From positions 2,976,001-3,040,000 of the forward strand of contig WAID01000006.1 of assembly GCA_016584495.1 (NCBI GenBank): a stretch of 64,000 bases of DNA. The letters run 5' to 3'. The translations under genes were made by a program, and so were the position numbers. Below, piece after piece: positions 44,982 through 57,520 of this stretch. This stretch comes from Celoporthe dispersa (taxonomy: Eukaryota > Ascomycota > Sordariomycetes > Diaporthales > Cryphonectriaceae). The notes under the pieces are model-generated. The model was not told the DNA's origin. It searched no databases and saw only the letters and a program-made list of their open reading frames with translations. Numbering within the stretch: position 1 is the first letter of the stretch; each line of letters begins with the position of its first letter.

Positions 44982-45506
44982 GATTTTTGTTGGTAATGCT
45001 TTCTTTTCTGGCTGGTTCGGTTTTCAGAGGGAGGTTGGTTGAAGGGTGGGTTGGGTGGTGGTTGCGGTAGCAAAGGTCTACGACTGCGTTTGGAGATGCG
45101 GCGGCAGGGGTCGGTCGCTCCTTCTTGTATGTATGGGTGAAGAAGAAGACGATGATGACAAGAGGGGAGGGAGGCTGGGCTTTTGCGAGGTCTTGCCCCC
45201 TCTCTTGTGTTGGTGGGAGGTCGAGGTGGAGGCTGCCTGTCTGCCCTGGTAGTATGTGCAGGTAGGCGGAAGGGAGAAAAAATGTCGTGTGTGACGAGAG
45301 GTCTGCTGATGACGGCGAGGCGGATGACGATGGTGGTAAGGGTATCGATAGGACAGCCGATAAGATAGAGAGACGAAGTTAAAGAGCAGGAGGGATGTAA
45401 GGCGAGGCGAGGCGGGATGATGAAGAATGAGGTGGGAGGACGTAGGAGTGGCGCGAGGAGGGAAGCCAAAGCAAGCACGCGAGGTCTCCGGCGGAAGGGA
45501 GAGGGA

Positions 45507-45509
<3 letters not shown>

Positions 45510-45539
<30 letters not shown>
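45510..45539. repeat. (GA)n microsatellite
   Basis: Dinucleotide tract. Confidence 0.9.
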
Positions 45540-45543
<4 letters not shown>

Positions 45544-47966
45544 GCGTGCTATTGCGTAGTGGTGGTGGTGGTAGTGGTAGTAATCATAGGGTACTAGGCA
45601 AGGCAGAAGCGGTGTGTTTCTTTTTCTGGACCGGTTCGTCCTGAGCTGAACTGGACGGAGGACCGGGCTGGGCTGGATGGGAGCAGATGAGATCAGATCC
45701 GGATCAGATTGGGTTTGGGGATGTTGTAGGTTCTGACGCCGCTCCTGGCCTGGCTGGGTTGTTGTAGAGAGGGCGATGGGGAAGAGGATAAAAAGAGAGA
45801 GGGGTCGGAGGAGAGAGAGAGAGAGAAAGAGGGCCTTGCTTGTCCCTTTTCAAGAGTTCACGGACAAGGCCCCGAGAACATCGGTACTCTCCCGAGTCAA
45901 CACGTGTGTGGGGGGTAGTCTCTTGTCCAGAGGTATAACCCAGGTCCCTGTCGTCAGGGCCCGATAGGAGGGGTAACAAGAAGAGAAAAAGAAGGAGGGA
46001 AAAAAGGGAGGAGGACCCTGGAGATGAAAATCGACCTGGGACAGGGGGTTTTTTGTTTTTTCCTTCTCTTTTCCAAGAAAGAGGCGAGGCCGCGAGAGAG
46101 AGAGAGACGACGCGAGAGGGCGAAAAGAGGAAAAAAGAGAAACGAGGGTGGATACCTCCCCGGGCTGCTGTGGATAATTCAAGGCTGCGGGCGCTGGGTC
46201 GGCAGGACGGGCCTCCTCGGGGGGGGGGGGGGTGGTTTGTGTGTGTGTGTGTGCGTAGTGACGATGATGATGGGGGATGGACATGGACCCTCCCCCTCTC
46301 CCTCGAGTCAGACCTTCCTCCCGACTACCATCAATAATACTTCTTTGTTCCCTCTTTGGCGGAGATTATCTTTCCCGTTTTGCTACGCTCGCAACGTACA
46401 CTTACCTCTTTAATCTCCCCTCTCGGGGCCCAGACAGGGAGAGAAAGGGAGGGGGGAGATAGAGCTCTGTCTTCCTCTCTCTCTCTTCTTCTTCCTCTCT
46501 TTTCCTTCTTTTTCTTCTTCATCTTCTCCTCTCGTGTTCGCCCTACCACCACACACACACACAAAGAAAAAGAGAGAGAGAGAGAGACACTCCTGCACTG
46601 TCAGATGCAGACCCCGCCAGGGCAGGGCCAGGGCAGGGCTCCCATTCCAAAGATGCTACGCCTAACAGGGGGTACAAGGGCCTGACAGGACTAGCAGCCT
46701 CCCTTCAGGCGCAGGACAGCCGAGGGATCTGCGCGTGGGGCCCCGCGTTGGGAGTACCTCTTGTTTGTACGGATCTGCACCGAGGGGGAGGTATGATCTC
46801 ATGTACTGCGCCTTGTACCTCTGGCATACAGTTTACCGCACGAGATACTCTCTGCACGCAGTTAGTGCTCTGCTCTAGGCAGCGTCAAGTGCGGTACCGC
46901 ATCGTTCGAGGATGGAGGCCTGATCAAGACTTTTTCTTCTTTTCTTTTCTTTTTTTTTTTTTTTGGAGACCAGATGGAAACGGCCAACACCACCACCACC
47001 ACCCCATTAGGCCCACGTCCCTATCTCGTTTTTCACTATCCTTGCTGCAGTGCACTAGGGGAGAGAGAGAGAGAAAGAAGTAGATTAAAAAAAAAGAAGA
47101 AAAAAAAAGAGAAAAGACAGCTCATATCTCTGCAGGAGGTCCTCAAGGTTTCGGGATAGTCTGCGGTCGTATCATGTGCACGCCTTGATCATCATTCTCA
47201 GTACCGGCAGGGCAGCGAGCAAGATCACGAGAGAAACAAGGCAAGGGAGGAGCAGCTGGATGATGGATGGGTTAGATAGGGCCGAGATAGTTACATGCTA
47301 TGGTAGCACTCCAGCGATATGGCGGCTAAACTCCCTTCCCAGTACTACGGTGTGTTGGCAGGCGGGAAATCCCGGGACAAAGTTAAAGCACCCTTGGGAG
47401 AGAGTGAGAAAAAAAAGAAAAAAAAAAGAACAAGAAAAAAACGGCCCATGTCGTGCAGTGGGCGCCGCTAGAGAGGCTTCTGGGTCCTCCCTCGCATCAG
47501 TTCGCATCACCGCCTCGACAGAGCGAGACTGTCCCTCTCGAGAGGAGGGAGTGGTCAGGGATATTTCGCCGAGCCGCAGGGCCAGAATAAGGGGGGGTTT
47601 GTATAGGACATGATCACCACCAACTGCTGTAGCATCACCTGTGGACTTGCGCTGCCGTCTGTGTACGCACACGAGATGTCTCTGCCGGGCCCAGGACACA
47701 ACGAGACAAGACTGCAGACGCAGGCACAGATGCAGACCAGATGCAGACCAGATGCAGGTCCCTCCCCTCCCCCCAAGGCCGACAGGGTGCAGCAGTGGAG
47801 ACCCGGGTAAAATCTCGCCGCATGCCTCGGCGGGCCGGCCTCCCAAAGCACCGACGTGCAGGATCTGTATTGAACTCTCTTTTTTTTTTCCCTGACCGCT
47901 GCTGCAGCCTCGCGCGACGTCAGTCCAGCCAAGCTCCGCTCAGCCTCGCCTAGCAATTTTCATTCC

Positions 47967-47992
47967 CTCTCTCTCTCTCTCTCTCTCTCTCT
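47967..47992. repeat. (CT)n microsatellite
   Basis: Dinucleotide tract. Confidence 0.9.
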
Positions 47993-48250
47993 TCTCATCT
48001 CGTCATGCTGGATATTATCTGGTAGGGCCTGATTGGTTCCGGAACCACACACACCCACTCTCGCCCGTAGACCACCCTTGCTCTCCCGGCGAGCTCCAGA
48101 ACAAAAAAAACAAAACAAAAAACAAACCTAAGCAGGCTCCTGCAGGACATCAACCGAGGTTGTCTCCCCACCACCACGACCACCACCACATCATCATCAC
48201 CTGACGGCCACGAGACAAGAACACTCGCTCCTCGCACAAGAGGCGATGCG

Positions 48251-49679
48251 ATGACATCTGCCCACCAGCCCGGCACCCCCGGCGACCCCTCGAGGCGCTG
48301 GATCCCGCCCATCCCCTCGCCCCTCCAGCGCCTCTTCGCCGCCGTGCCCCTCGTCGCCTACCCCCCCAACGAGCTCCCCCGCCGCTCGCCCGCACCCCGC
48401 GGTGACCTGCCCACCCTCCATGTCTTCGCCTCCCGCGAGGACGCCGCCGCCGGCCGGCCCAGCTTTAACCCCTCGTGTCTGAAGTGGCAGGTCAGTTCCA
48501 TCCCCCTTCCCCGTCCCGTCCTCCTCCTCCTGCACGCTTCTCTCTCCCCGACAGCTGACATTCTCTTGCGCCCCGCCCGCTCCTCCCTTTCCAGACCTAC
48601 CTCCGCCTCGCCTCCGTCCCGCACAACCTCCAGCCCGCCACCAACCACGCCTCCCCGACCGGCTCCCTCCCTTTCCTCCAGCCCGCCCTCCCGTCGGCCC
48701 CCGAGCACCGCCTCGACGCCCGCCACCTGCTCCCTATCCCCTCCTCCCGCCTGGACTCCTACGCCCGACAGCACGGCTCGCTCCCTCCCTCCTCCTTCTC
48801 CTCTTCCTCCTCCTCCTCCCACCACCAGCCACCACCGCCATCATCATCATCATCATCATCATCCACAACAGCCACCACCACCACCACCACCACCACCCCG
48901 GACGCCCGCCACCACCGCCAGCAGGCCTACCAGTCCCTCCTCGACACCGCCGTCCGCAGCGCCTGGCTCTACGCCCTCTACCTATCCCCCCCCAACGAGC
49001 CCGTCCTGCGCAGTCTCTACGTCGACCCGGCCTCCCGCTCCGCCCTCGTCCGCCGCGCCCTGCTGGCCCAGCTCCGCGCCGCCGCCCGCGCCGAGATCGC
49101 CCGCGCTTGTCCTGGGGCCGGCGCGACCACCACAGGCTCCGCCGACGAGGGAGGCGGCGGCTGGTCGCTGTCGCTGGGCGGCGGGGCCCTGCTCACCTGG
49201 GCCCTGGGCGCCACCGGCGCGGCCGTCGACCCGGCGAGGGTGTACGAGGACGCACGGAGGGCGTTCGGGGCGCTGGAGGCGAGCCTGTCCGGGGCCGAGC
49301 GCGGGGCTGCTGCCGGTCCGAGCCGGGAGGACGGAGGAGACGAGGAAGAGGAACAGATGGGGGGAGGAGCAGCAGGCGGCCCGTGGTTCTCCGGCGGGCC
49401 CGGCCCGGCCCTGTTCGACGCCGCCGTCTTCAGCTATACCTACCTCATCCTGCACGACGACTACACCCCCGCCGGCGCCGCCTGGGGGACGACACGCTGC
49501 GCCGCATGGTCCGGGACGAGTGCCCGCGCCTAGTGGCCCATGCCGAGAGGATCCTGGAGCTGGGCTGGGGCCCGCAGGGGGGTAAAGAGAAGGGGGAGAG
49601 GGAGGGAGGAAGGTGTCTGCTGCCAGGGCCGGGGCTTGAAAAAGATGAACACAGCCCCGGGGGGGAAGAGGGTAGGTAG
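48251..49679 (+). CDS. Metaxin-like mitochondrial outer-membrane protein (Sam35/Tom37 family); one apparent frameshift
   Basis: Likely subunit of the SAM/TOB complex, which inserts beta-barrel proteins into the mitochondrial outer membrane. Exon 1 (48251-48490) ends in SFNPSCLKWQ. After a 104-bp intron (GTCAGT...CCAG, phase 0) exon 2 opens with TYLRLASVPHNL and NHASPTGSLPFLQPA, the metaxin/thioredoxin-like signature. A Ser/Thr/His run is inserted near the middle. A GST-C-like helical part follows (QQAYQSLLDTAVRSAWLYAL, ARVYEDARRAFGALEASLS, LFDAAVFSYTYLILHDD). The frame then changes at a G5 run (49484-49488). One more G joins AGAAWG to DDTLRRMVRDECPRLVAHAE and gives 441 aa. No obvious C-terminal transmembrane segment is seen, which favours a Sam35-type over a Sam37-type assignment. 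Confidence 0.75.
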
Positions 49680-51273
49680 GTGGGCCGGTGGGTTGGATGG
49701 GTTTTACCCCGGGTCAGAGGTGAGAGATGGTCCCACCCCGACCCGTCACGGCTTTTCACCCGGGGCCACGAGAGGGAGCGGGCGGAGAGAGGACCAGCCA
49801 TGTCTGCACCCCATCACACCCTCCCATCAGACTGAGACGCAATGTCCTCCCAGGAGGGAGGGAGATCCAGCACCCGCCTCCACAGAGAGGAACAGGGCTT
49901 GGCTGTTAGTTTTGCCGAGGGTATGCCATGGGAAGTAGGACGTGCATGAGAAGGTGTACGGAGCCTAAAACATAGAGTCCACAAGATTTTGTGTATAAAC
50001 CAAAAAAAAAAAAAAAAAAAAAAAAAAGAAGGAAAACAAGGGAAAAAAATTACCCCATATTGATGACGACTTGGAAGAACCCATCCCCAGACAGCTGACT
50101 GGAGCTGGGTCTCGATCGCTAGCAAGGCCTCCCCCCACCCCGTCCTGGACGGAGTTTCACCGCCCATGAGAACATCAGGCTGAAGATACAATCAATCTCG
50201 GTATTTCCATTTCGCTACTGAACACGTAGGAGGTACTGTTCCCGCTACCGTCTATGTGACATGCCTGCGCATTACCATGCCTGTGCAGATACGGCTGCTT
50301 GTCCCTGTCCGACCCATGCCCGGCCATTCTCAAATAACACGTTCCCATCATATGTCTTGCTTGCTCGCTAGCTATCAGTCATCCTGACCCGCCTGGCGAC
50401 GTCCAGCCTTCCATCGCAGTCAGTCAGTGGTGGTGCTCCCAACAAAATGGGGTCTATCTATCCCAATGAGCCTTCCCAAGTCGTATGAACCCGTCATGCC
50501 CATCCATGCGTCAGTGGGGTGAAGAGCACAATGAGAAACGAGAAAAGGGGGGCAGAATGAGTAGAGGGTGGAGAGAGAGAAAAGAGAAGGAAAAGGAGGG
50601 GAAGGGAAAGAAAAAAAAAGGAAAGCAAAAAGAAGACTGCAATGGGTGAACAACGCCGGCCTCCATCCCATCCATTCCGTACCGCATTACTCCTGGATCA
50701 AGATCAACAAACCGGTCCATCCCAACCGGAACATGCTGGCGAGATTTCTCGCAGAAGTAGAAAAAAAAGAACAGGACAAGATCAGAAATTGAGGAGAGAG
50801 TTGCTGTTGGTGTGTGCATGACAAGCGGAGATGTGCCGCAGGGCCCGCAGGCGGATACGCATATCTCTTGAAGAGCCGACCACCGAGCCACCGCAGAAAA
50901 CCCACGGCGAGCACACGAGTGCTCCAAACCAAGTTCCATTGTGCGCTCCTGCCGTGTACGTGCGGCTGGCTTTCTCCAGACGGTCTGAGTCTATCGTATT
51001 CATAACAGGACCGCCCGGCCTGGGAGAAGAGGTGGAAGACGCAATGGTACATAATCTCCGACAATGACACGTAGAGGAGGAGGTTTACAGGCTCCTCGGA
51101 TGGGGGTAGGGTTGAGAAGAATAGGCCTAGGGCGAGTATCTGTTCGGCAGCTGCCTGTCGGGCCTCAGGATAAAAGTATGTCGTGCGAGCCTTCCCTGCT
51201 CTTGGTAGGAGTCGCCTCTCAGCTTGTCGGCGGCGATGACACGATTTCGATGCACATACGAGTCTACAAGACC
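49680..51273. other. Convergent intergenic region
   Basis: It lies between the ends of the metaxin-like gene and gid1. It contains a poly(A) run of about 26 at 50002-50027 and a purine-rich tract at 50560-50635. No gene is seen. Confidence 0.6.
50002..50027. repeat. Poly(A) run, about 26
   Basis: Homopolymer in the convergent 3' flank. Confidence 0.9.
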
Positions 51274-54200
51274 CTAAAAATCAGACTTGCTGGGCTCGAC
51301 CTCGTCAATGATGCTCTTCATGGTGACGAAGGCACCGGGGCCACCGTTCTCTGCCAGGTCGTCGAGGAGCACGCTCGTCTGGGCGTAGACGTTCTCGATG
51401 GCTGCACGTGAGGACTTGCCCAGGGATTCTGTAGCTACCAAGTCAGCCCGAGGACTCCAGCGCCACCGTAAATTCTCGGCGGAGGGGACGGCGTGTCAAA
51501 GACCCACGTAATATCGCAGAGTTCAGCTCCTCTGCAACGGCCACACGACCCTTGCGGTCCAGCAGGTGCGCAACCTTGGACTCCTTGAGGGGATTCTGGT
51601 ACGCGATCAGGCTGAAGATGTCCTCCAGAGCCTGCTGCACCTCCTTCCTCTCATCGCCGGCGTACTCAGCCTGGAGGGATTGGCCGTACAGCAGTGCGAC
51701 CTGCGTGAGGTCGCCGGCGCCGCCGGTGCCCCTCTGGCCGCTGGGGTCTCTCACGACGTCGTCGTCGTCGTCGTCGTCGAGCTCCATCTCCTCGCCCTGT
51801 GGCGGGTGGTTGTGTCCGTTCTGGCTTCGCTTTTCGCTCCCGCCCAGGTTCATCTCGGCCTCTCGCCGGATCATCTCGATGAATTTTCGGCACCGGAGAC
51901 GAAAGTAGACCTGCTCATTCTCCTGGAGCACCTGGGGATAGTACGCGTTGGTGTGCTTAAGTGCCTTGTCGATGTCACCCTCCAGAATCGCTCGCCGGAT
52001 CCCTGCACGTTGTGAGTGAGCAGCAGGAGACTAACGGCTATAGCTGACTTTGGGACGGGGCTAGACTCACGTTGCCGGTTGTTTGCATCCTCGTCGTCCC
52101 TGATATCGATACCGGGCACCTGGACGTTGGGATCTAGACACAGTGACTGCTTCTCGGTTTGTATTTCTTGGGCGAACGCTCTCGCCGTCTCGACGTAGCC
52201 GTCGTGCTGCAGGAATTGAAGAACCTAGGCGGCTGTCAGCTCGGATCATCCGCTCGGCCTCGGCCGTAGGACACCCACCAGCTGCTGGATGAGGTCTGTC
52301 TCGCTGAGCGGCGGTGCAAGCCTGCTGGTGTCCGCTCTGGAGATCTCCTCCTCGAGACGATGGATCTCCTTCTGCAACAAAATTGGTCAGCATGTGCTTC
52401 CTTCAGCCTTGACAACCGGAGGCAGACCCAGCCCCGCTCCGCCCAGTATGGGTCAGCCATCTTCCCGATGAGCTCGCCCAGCGTCCAGTACTGGTGATCG
52501 TCGGGGGCCTGAGGTGCTGCTGAAGACGCTGGCCTCGGCAGGGGCCGGCTCCGGGCTGCCCACCCGGTGCACCACCGGGACTTTGAGGGCGATGGAGTCC
52601 TTGCCCTCTGCTGCCGGCCCAGGTGGAAGGTGACAGCCCTGTCTGACGACAGAGGGCACTCTGCCTTCGCGACCCCGGATGTTGCCGCCATATGGGGTCG
52701 TCGAAGGCTTGGTGTATCCACAGGGGAAATGTGTTGCCGGGAGGACTGTCCATGACGACGTATAAAAAACAAGGGGGAATGAAATGAAGCACAATAATGA
52801 GGCAAGATGGTTGCTAAGCGAGTGTAAGGAGATATTACATGCCTTCATGAGAGAATCAATGTCGAAAATAAACCGTGTTTGTCCAAAGTTGACACGAACG
52901 TGTTCGCCCGCCTTCTTCAGCCCGACCGAGGGGTACAGCTTCCCCTTGACCTCCTTGAATGCAGGGCCTAGAGCACCGAGGGTATGTCAGCACATTGGCA
53001 GTCGCAGGGCGCCCGCACCCCAGTCCTGTCCCGATCGCCCTAGACGTACCTAGAAGTTTACCGTTCATGGTGAAGAAGGCGGAGTTGGTCCTGAAGTTGA
53101 CACCACAGCCTATGGTGTCACCGCTCGAGAACTGCGGCCCATAGTTCCTGCCCACATTCTGCGACGCAAAGACGTGGCCGTCGTCGCTGTGGTAGCCCCA
53201 CGATTCGGTCTCCCAGCCGGGAGCTCGGTTCAGCGAGACGGTCTTGCTGGAGAAGCCGATGGCGACGGTGGTGCTGCGGTAGAAATAATAATAGGTCAGA
53301 GAGACGCACCCTTTCCACCAGGCCAAAGAAGAAAACAAGAGAACCACACAGAAAGAAAGAAAGAAGAAAGAAAAAAGAAAAAAAAAGAAAAAGGAAGAGA
53401 AACGAAGGAAAAAGAAGGAGCAGAGGGTGAGGAGAGGACCTACTCGGCGTGTTTTCTAGACAATATCGTGACCTCAAAGTAATACAGGCCGCACTGCGGC
53501 GGCATGGGGTGATCCGCGCGGACGGCATAGGCCTCGTACTCCCTCTCGTTGGGGTTCCTCTGTGCGGTGCACTTGACCTCGAGGCCGTCCGACAGCACCT
53601 CGAGGCCCGAGGCCTTCTCCTCCTTGGCCGTGCCCCAGCGTGTAGGCAGCGGGCCTATCGCGTCCTCCTCTTGCTCGTGTGCCGGTGTCCGCTCCACCAC
53701 GTCCCTGGCGATGCCCATGTGGTACGGCTGCGACGCCGAGTTCTTGCCGGCCCCGTTGGCCGCCTGCGAGCCGTTGGTCTCCCTGTGCAGCAGTGCCTTC
53801 TGCCGGGCCTGCTGCTCGAGCCTGGCCAGGTAGCTGGAGCCCTCGAGGTAGGACGGCCTGGGGAAGCTGTCGTGGGGTGTGGTGGTGCCGGAGCCGCCGG
53901 GGGCCGTGAAGATGGGGTCTGTCCGGCCCGCGAGGACAGCCGCCACGCCCGGGAGCGTCTCGGGGGGGCTTGGTTCATGAACAGCTCGAAGGCCCTCGAG
54001 GACTGCGGGAGCTGCTGGCTCGGCGCCGCGTAGAAGCTGCTCGCCCCTGCGGCACCGTCCAGGCTGCCGCCGTTCTGCGTCATGGTTCCTGCTGCCAGGT
54101 GGTCTCGTGCCGAGCCAGGGCTGTCGTGGCGCTGGTGTGCAGGGCTCCAGTCGGCGTCGGAGGGGTTGAGGATGTTGCTGAAGGAGGTCGGGCCCGTCCT

Positions 54201-54332
54201 GCTGGTGCTGCCCGTCCTCTCTCGCGAATCGGACGCTGCTGCTACTCGTGCATACGTAATATGGGGCTGGGCCGGATCGTAGATGTTGTCGTGTCTCTGG
54301 ATGTTCTGGGAATGCTGAAAAGGACTGCTCAT
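51274..54332 (-). CDS. gid1: SPRY-LisH-CTLH protein, GID/CTLH E3 ligase subunit Gid1 (Vid30, RanBPM-like); one apparent frameshift
   Basis: Scaffold subunit of the GID/CTLH ubiquitin ligase, which in yeast degrades gluconeogenic enzymes. Seven exons on the minus strand: 54332-53444, 53273-53050, 52967-52843, 52371-52279, 52224-52071, 52002-51508 and 51428-51274. Together they give 711 aa after one base is added. Order: disordered N-terminus (MSSPFQHSQNIQRHDNIYDP), then SPRY (GLYYFEVTILSRKHAD, VAIGFSSKTVSLNRAPGWE, WGYHSDDGHVF, FFTMNGKLLG, LYPSVGLKKAGEHVRVNFGQ), then LisH (ETDLIQQLVLQFLQHDGYVE) and CTLH/CRA (IRRAILEGDIDKAL, YFRLRCRKFIEMIRRE). An acidic Asp run lies in the CTLH-CRA linker. The frame changes at a C7 run on the coding strand (53962-53968), where eight C are needed. 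The intron at 52372-52842 appears to use a GC donor (AAG|GCATGT). Confidence 0.9.
52372..52842 (-). other. Putative 471-nt GC-AG intron of gid1
   Basis: The exon ends ...DIDSLMK with AAG|GCATGT, and the next exon starts after TTGTTGCAG with KEIHRLEEEIS. Both sides are phase 0 and the joined protein matches the linker between SPRY and LisH. No GT donor in phase is found at the exon end. It is much longer than the other gid1 introns (54-170 nt), so an extra internal exon cannot be excluded. Confidence 0.6.
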
Positions 54333-56225
54333 AGTTGTCTGGGTGGTCTGGCAGGCTTGAGGGCAGGAAGAGGTAGGCAGGAGAGAAGGAGAGAGGAGAG
54401 GGGGGGGGGGGAGAGGGAGAGGGGAGGTCGAGGTTGAGACTAGGTGTCGAAGACGTGGATGGCTGGGCTGGGTGGTCCCGGACCAAATGGTTTCGATGCT
54501 CTTCGGGAGGGGGGCGGGGGAGCTGCAGCAGGACCAGGAGCTTCTCGGCTGCCTGTCAACACACCTCTCAAGAGACAGGCAGGTGCCGGGTGGACAGACC
54601 CTACATACCTCTCCTTCTCCTTCTTCTTCTTCTCCTCCTTAGGCTGGCTGGCTCTGGGACCGGCCGTGCTGCTGCACCTCTGGTGGGGGCACGTCACTTG
54701 TTCCCGCTGCTTAGTCTGCCTGGGCTGGGCTGGGCTCAATCGGGACATAAAGAGAACGCACGAGACAACACAAGACAAGGAGGGCCGAGACAAGCTGTCT
54801 TCTGACAATGGGCCCTTTTCCGGAAAAGCAATTCACACAACACAACTCCTCCTCTGGGAAGGACAAGATCCAGTGGGAGGAGGAGGGGTGGGGAGGGGCG
54901 GGAGGAAAGAATGCTGAGAGAGAGAGAGAGACAAGAGAGAGTCGGGGTAGTTAGTGGGTTGTGGAGTTGTCGCTATCAATGCGTTATCATGTTAGAGTCA
55001 GGAGGTAGGTGGGTGCTAGAGCCATAGCAGGAGGGAGTTTAGTTATCAAAGAATGTGCATGTGCCCTCCTGACAAGCTGCTGGAGTTCCCCTTTCGTGAC
55101 CCCCCGGCAGGTCAGGCCAGCACAGCACAGCACAGCACAGCACATGGAGCTAATACTACAGCAGCTAATGAGAGCGCTCCCGGGGGCCAGCCCATGAGGG
55201 GTCACTCAGTAAGTACCCTTCAGAAGAAGACAGACACACCCTGTCTCCATTGAATGAATGCCCAACACGTATGCCGCTAGTTGCCTCTGCACCTGGACCA
55301 GAGCACTCTACCTGCACATTTTTTTTTTATCTGATTGGCCTGGAGATCTAACACAGAAAGAGGCGGAATAAGAAGAAATATGCTTTGTGTTCCTGACCAT
55401 GGTACTACTAGAGTTAGCCCTTGATCCCCAGGCCCGGCGCGCAGGCGGTCGTCATGCTTCACCTAAACCGGCCGCCTAGGTCGCCGGAAACGCCCTACTC
55501 TAGCAGTAGGCAGGCCTAGGGGCACATTCCAGGCAGGATCAGGTTCGCAGAGAAAATCAAACTCTAGAGGCTCCGTCTCCTCGAGCATGCCGGCTGGATC
55601 ATATGCATGACTGTCAGGATGGTGAACAGACCTTGCAAGAGGATGGTACAGGGAGGGGAGGGAGTTTGGGTTACTGCTCTTACAAGACTACGCTTCTGAC
55701 AGGAGGCATACAGACGCCACCCACCATGGGGAGGGAACATTCACCACGGAGCAGTTATGCTGGAGCGGATTACTGCACACCTGACTTCATGTAGATACTG
55801 TGTTTTTAAGGACAGTGCCTTCAAAATAGCAACGCATACAGCTGCTAGCAGAACCTCTATACCGAAAAAGCATATAACCGGACAACCCCCAACGCCTCTC
55901 CGACATGGGAAGCAGGAGGACCGTCAGACCACCTATAAACGCCATCTGTGTGCCTGATACCCTTTGTTCCATCCTTCCAGCTCCTGGGGATGAACAGCAG
56001 AGGGGGGGGGGGGGAAGGATATCAGCCGTGCACAGGAACCTTGCCCTCTGAATGGTGTCACACCCTTTGGTAGAATTTTGGTTTTTGTTTCCCCGGCCCC
56101 CGTAAATCCTGAGCGCCAGTGTATTACATTACCCCCCAAGCAGAGAAAAGAAGAAGAGGGAGAACAGATCATCCGTGTCGCCTAGAGAAAAGAGGAAATC
56201 GTTATTCGTCGACGGGTGCCATTCC
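54333..56225. other. Intergenic region
   Basis: No supported gene. It contains the gid1 5' flank (a G run near 54400 and GA tracts), a CACAG tandem at about 55119-55143 and a G run near 56000. Open frames are short and lack domains. Confidence 0.6.
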
Positions 56226-57157
56226 TTAGGCACCAGCCGTGATGGCGATGGGGGCTGGCGAGGAGGCCTGGACGCTAGGGATGCTCTGCATCTCGACGTC
56301 GCCGCCGGAGTTGCTGTTGTCGGACTTGGTTGGCTGGTCGACGTTCTCCTTGTTCTCCTTGCTGCTGTCTGCGGTGGAGACGGCGGCGGAGGCAGGCGCC
56401 TCCTCAGGTGTAGCCTCGACGGGCGTCGGCTTGGGAGGGGCGGTCCAGCGATGGATCTCCCACTCGACGCCGGTAAAGGTCTTGAGGCGGAAGCTGCCCC
56501 TGTTCCACTTGCGGCACGGCTTGCCGCTGCGGTCGAGGGCACGCAGGCCGGCGTTGATGGCGCCCTGGTTTGCCTTGGGGCCGAGGCGGTGGGCGTTTCC
56601 TCGGGCGGGCTCGAGGGTACCATCCTCCCTGGCGGTCGGGTTAGTACTTGTTGCATGCATGCCCGAAGGGTCTGTGGAGAGAGAAGAAGAAGGAGAAAAG
56701 AAGAGAAGAGAGAAAAGCGCGGGAGGGGGAGAGAAGGCACCTACATTCGCTGTCTCTTCTTGGGCCCAGGTTTGCCTCGGACCTTGGTCCCGTCGCCGTT
56801 CGCCGCGCCCGCGGACCTCTTGGCGCCCTTCTTCTTGTCGGGAGGTCCCATCGCGGTCGGGACGGGCGTGCCACCGTTGGCAGGTGTGGCTGGGCTGGAG
56901 TCGGAGATGTTCTCGGGGTTCGAGGCAGCAGGGGCTGGCTGTGGTGTCGAGGCGCCAGGCGAGTCCTTGCTGTCCTTCACGGGGGTATCCTCCTTGACGG
57001 GCTCGGGGGCGGGAGTTGGGGCAGGGTCGAGGAGGGCTCGCAGCCGTTCGGGCGAGACTTTGAGAGTGAGTATCTTGGTCTCCTTGCCGCTGGAGGCCGA
57101 GGCCTTGCGCTGCTTGTCCTTGGCAGGCGTAGGGGTCCTGCTCGCCGGGGGTGCCAT
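56226..57157 (-). CDS. ies4: INO80 chromatin-remodelling complex subunit Ies4
   Basis: Nuclear protein of the INO80 ATP-dependent chromatin remodeller, linked in yeast to DNA-damage checkpoint control. Exons 57157-56745 and 56628-56226 are joined over a 116-bp intron (donor GTAGGT, acceptor CCAG, phase 2), giving 271 aa. An N-terminal segment KETKILTLKVSPERLRALLD precedes a long Pro/Ala/Ser/Lys-rich disordered stretch. The basic patch KVRGKPGPKKRQRMEDGTL spans the splice. The conserved core follows: RLGPKANQGAINAGLRALDR, SGKPCRKWNRGSFRLKTFTG, VEWEIHRWTAPP. The tail is acidic and Ser-rich. Fungal Ies4 proteins share this core and are otherwise disordered, so the assignment rests mainly on it. 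Confidence 0.82.
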
Positions 57158-57483
57158 CGCTTCGGCTGTGTCGTAAACCTGGGTGTCGTCAACAAGGAAT
57201 GATCCTGTCGGGAGGGCGTAATCGCCGGCTGGTAGGAGGACGGATCTGCTCTCTTGGGATCGAGCTCAATAGCGGAGGGCGGGTGTGGGCGAGGCGGTGG
57301 TGATGGATTGACAAGAGAGGTATGCGTCTCTGCGGGCGAGCGTGTATGCGTTTGTGTGTGCGTGTGTGTGCGTGTGCGATTGCGTACGTGCCTTGACCGG
57401 CAGGTTGGTCGCTGAGGAGTAACCAATCTACCTGATCAGCTGGACGGGCGGGAGGGTTGGTTGTGGTGCGGTGCTGAGAAGAC

Positions 57484-57520
<37 letters not shown>

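Larger units (their letters stand above)
44982..48250. other. Intergenic region
   Basis: No gene supported over 3.3 kb. It contains (GA)n at 45510-45539, a G run near 46220, T-rich DNA near 46935-46965, a short GCAGATGCAGACCA-type tandem at 47725-47758 and (CT)n at 47967-47992. The last 100 bp before the metaxin-like ATG are rich in CCA and CAT triplets, as expected for a leader. Confidence 0.55.
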
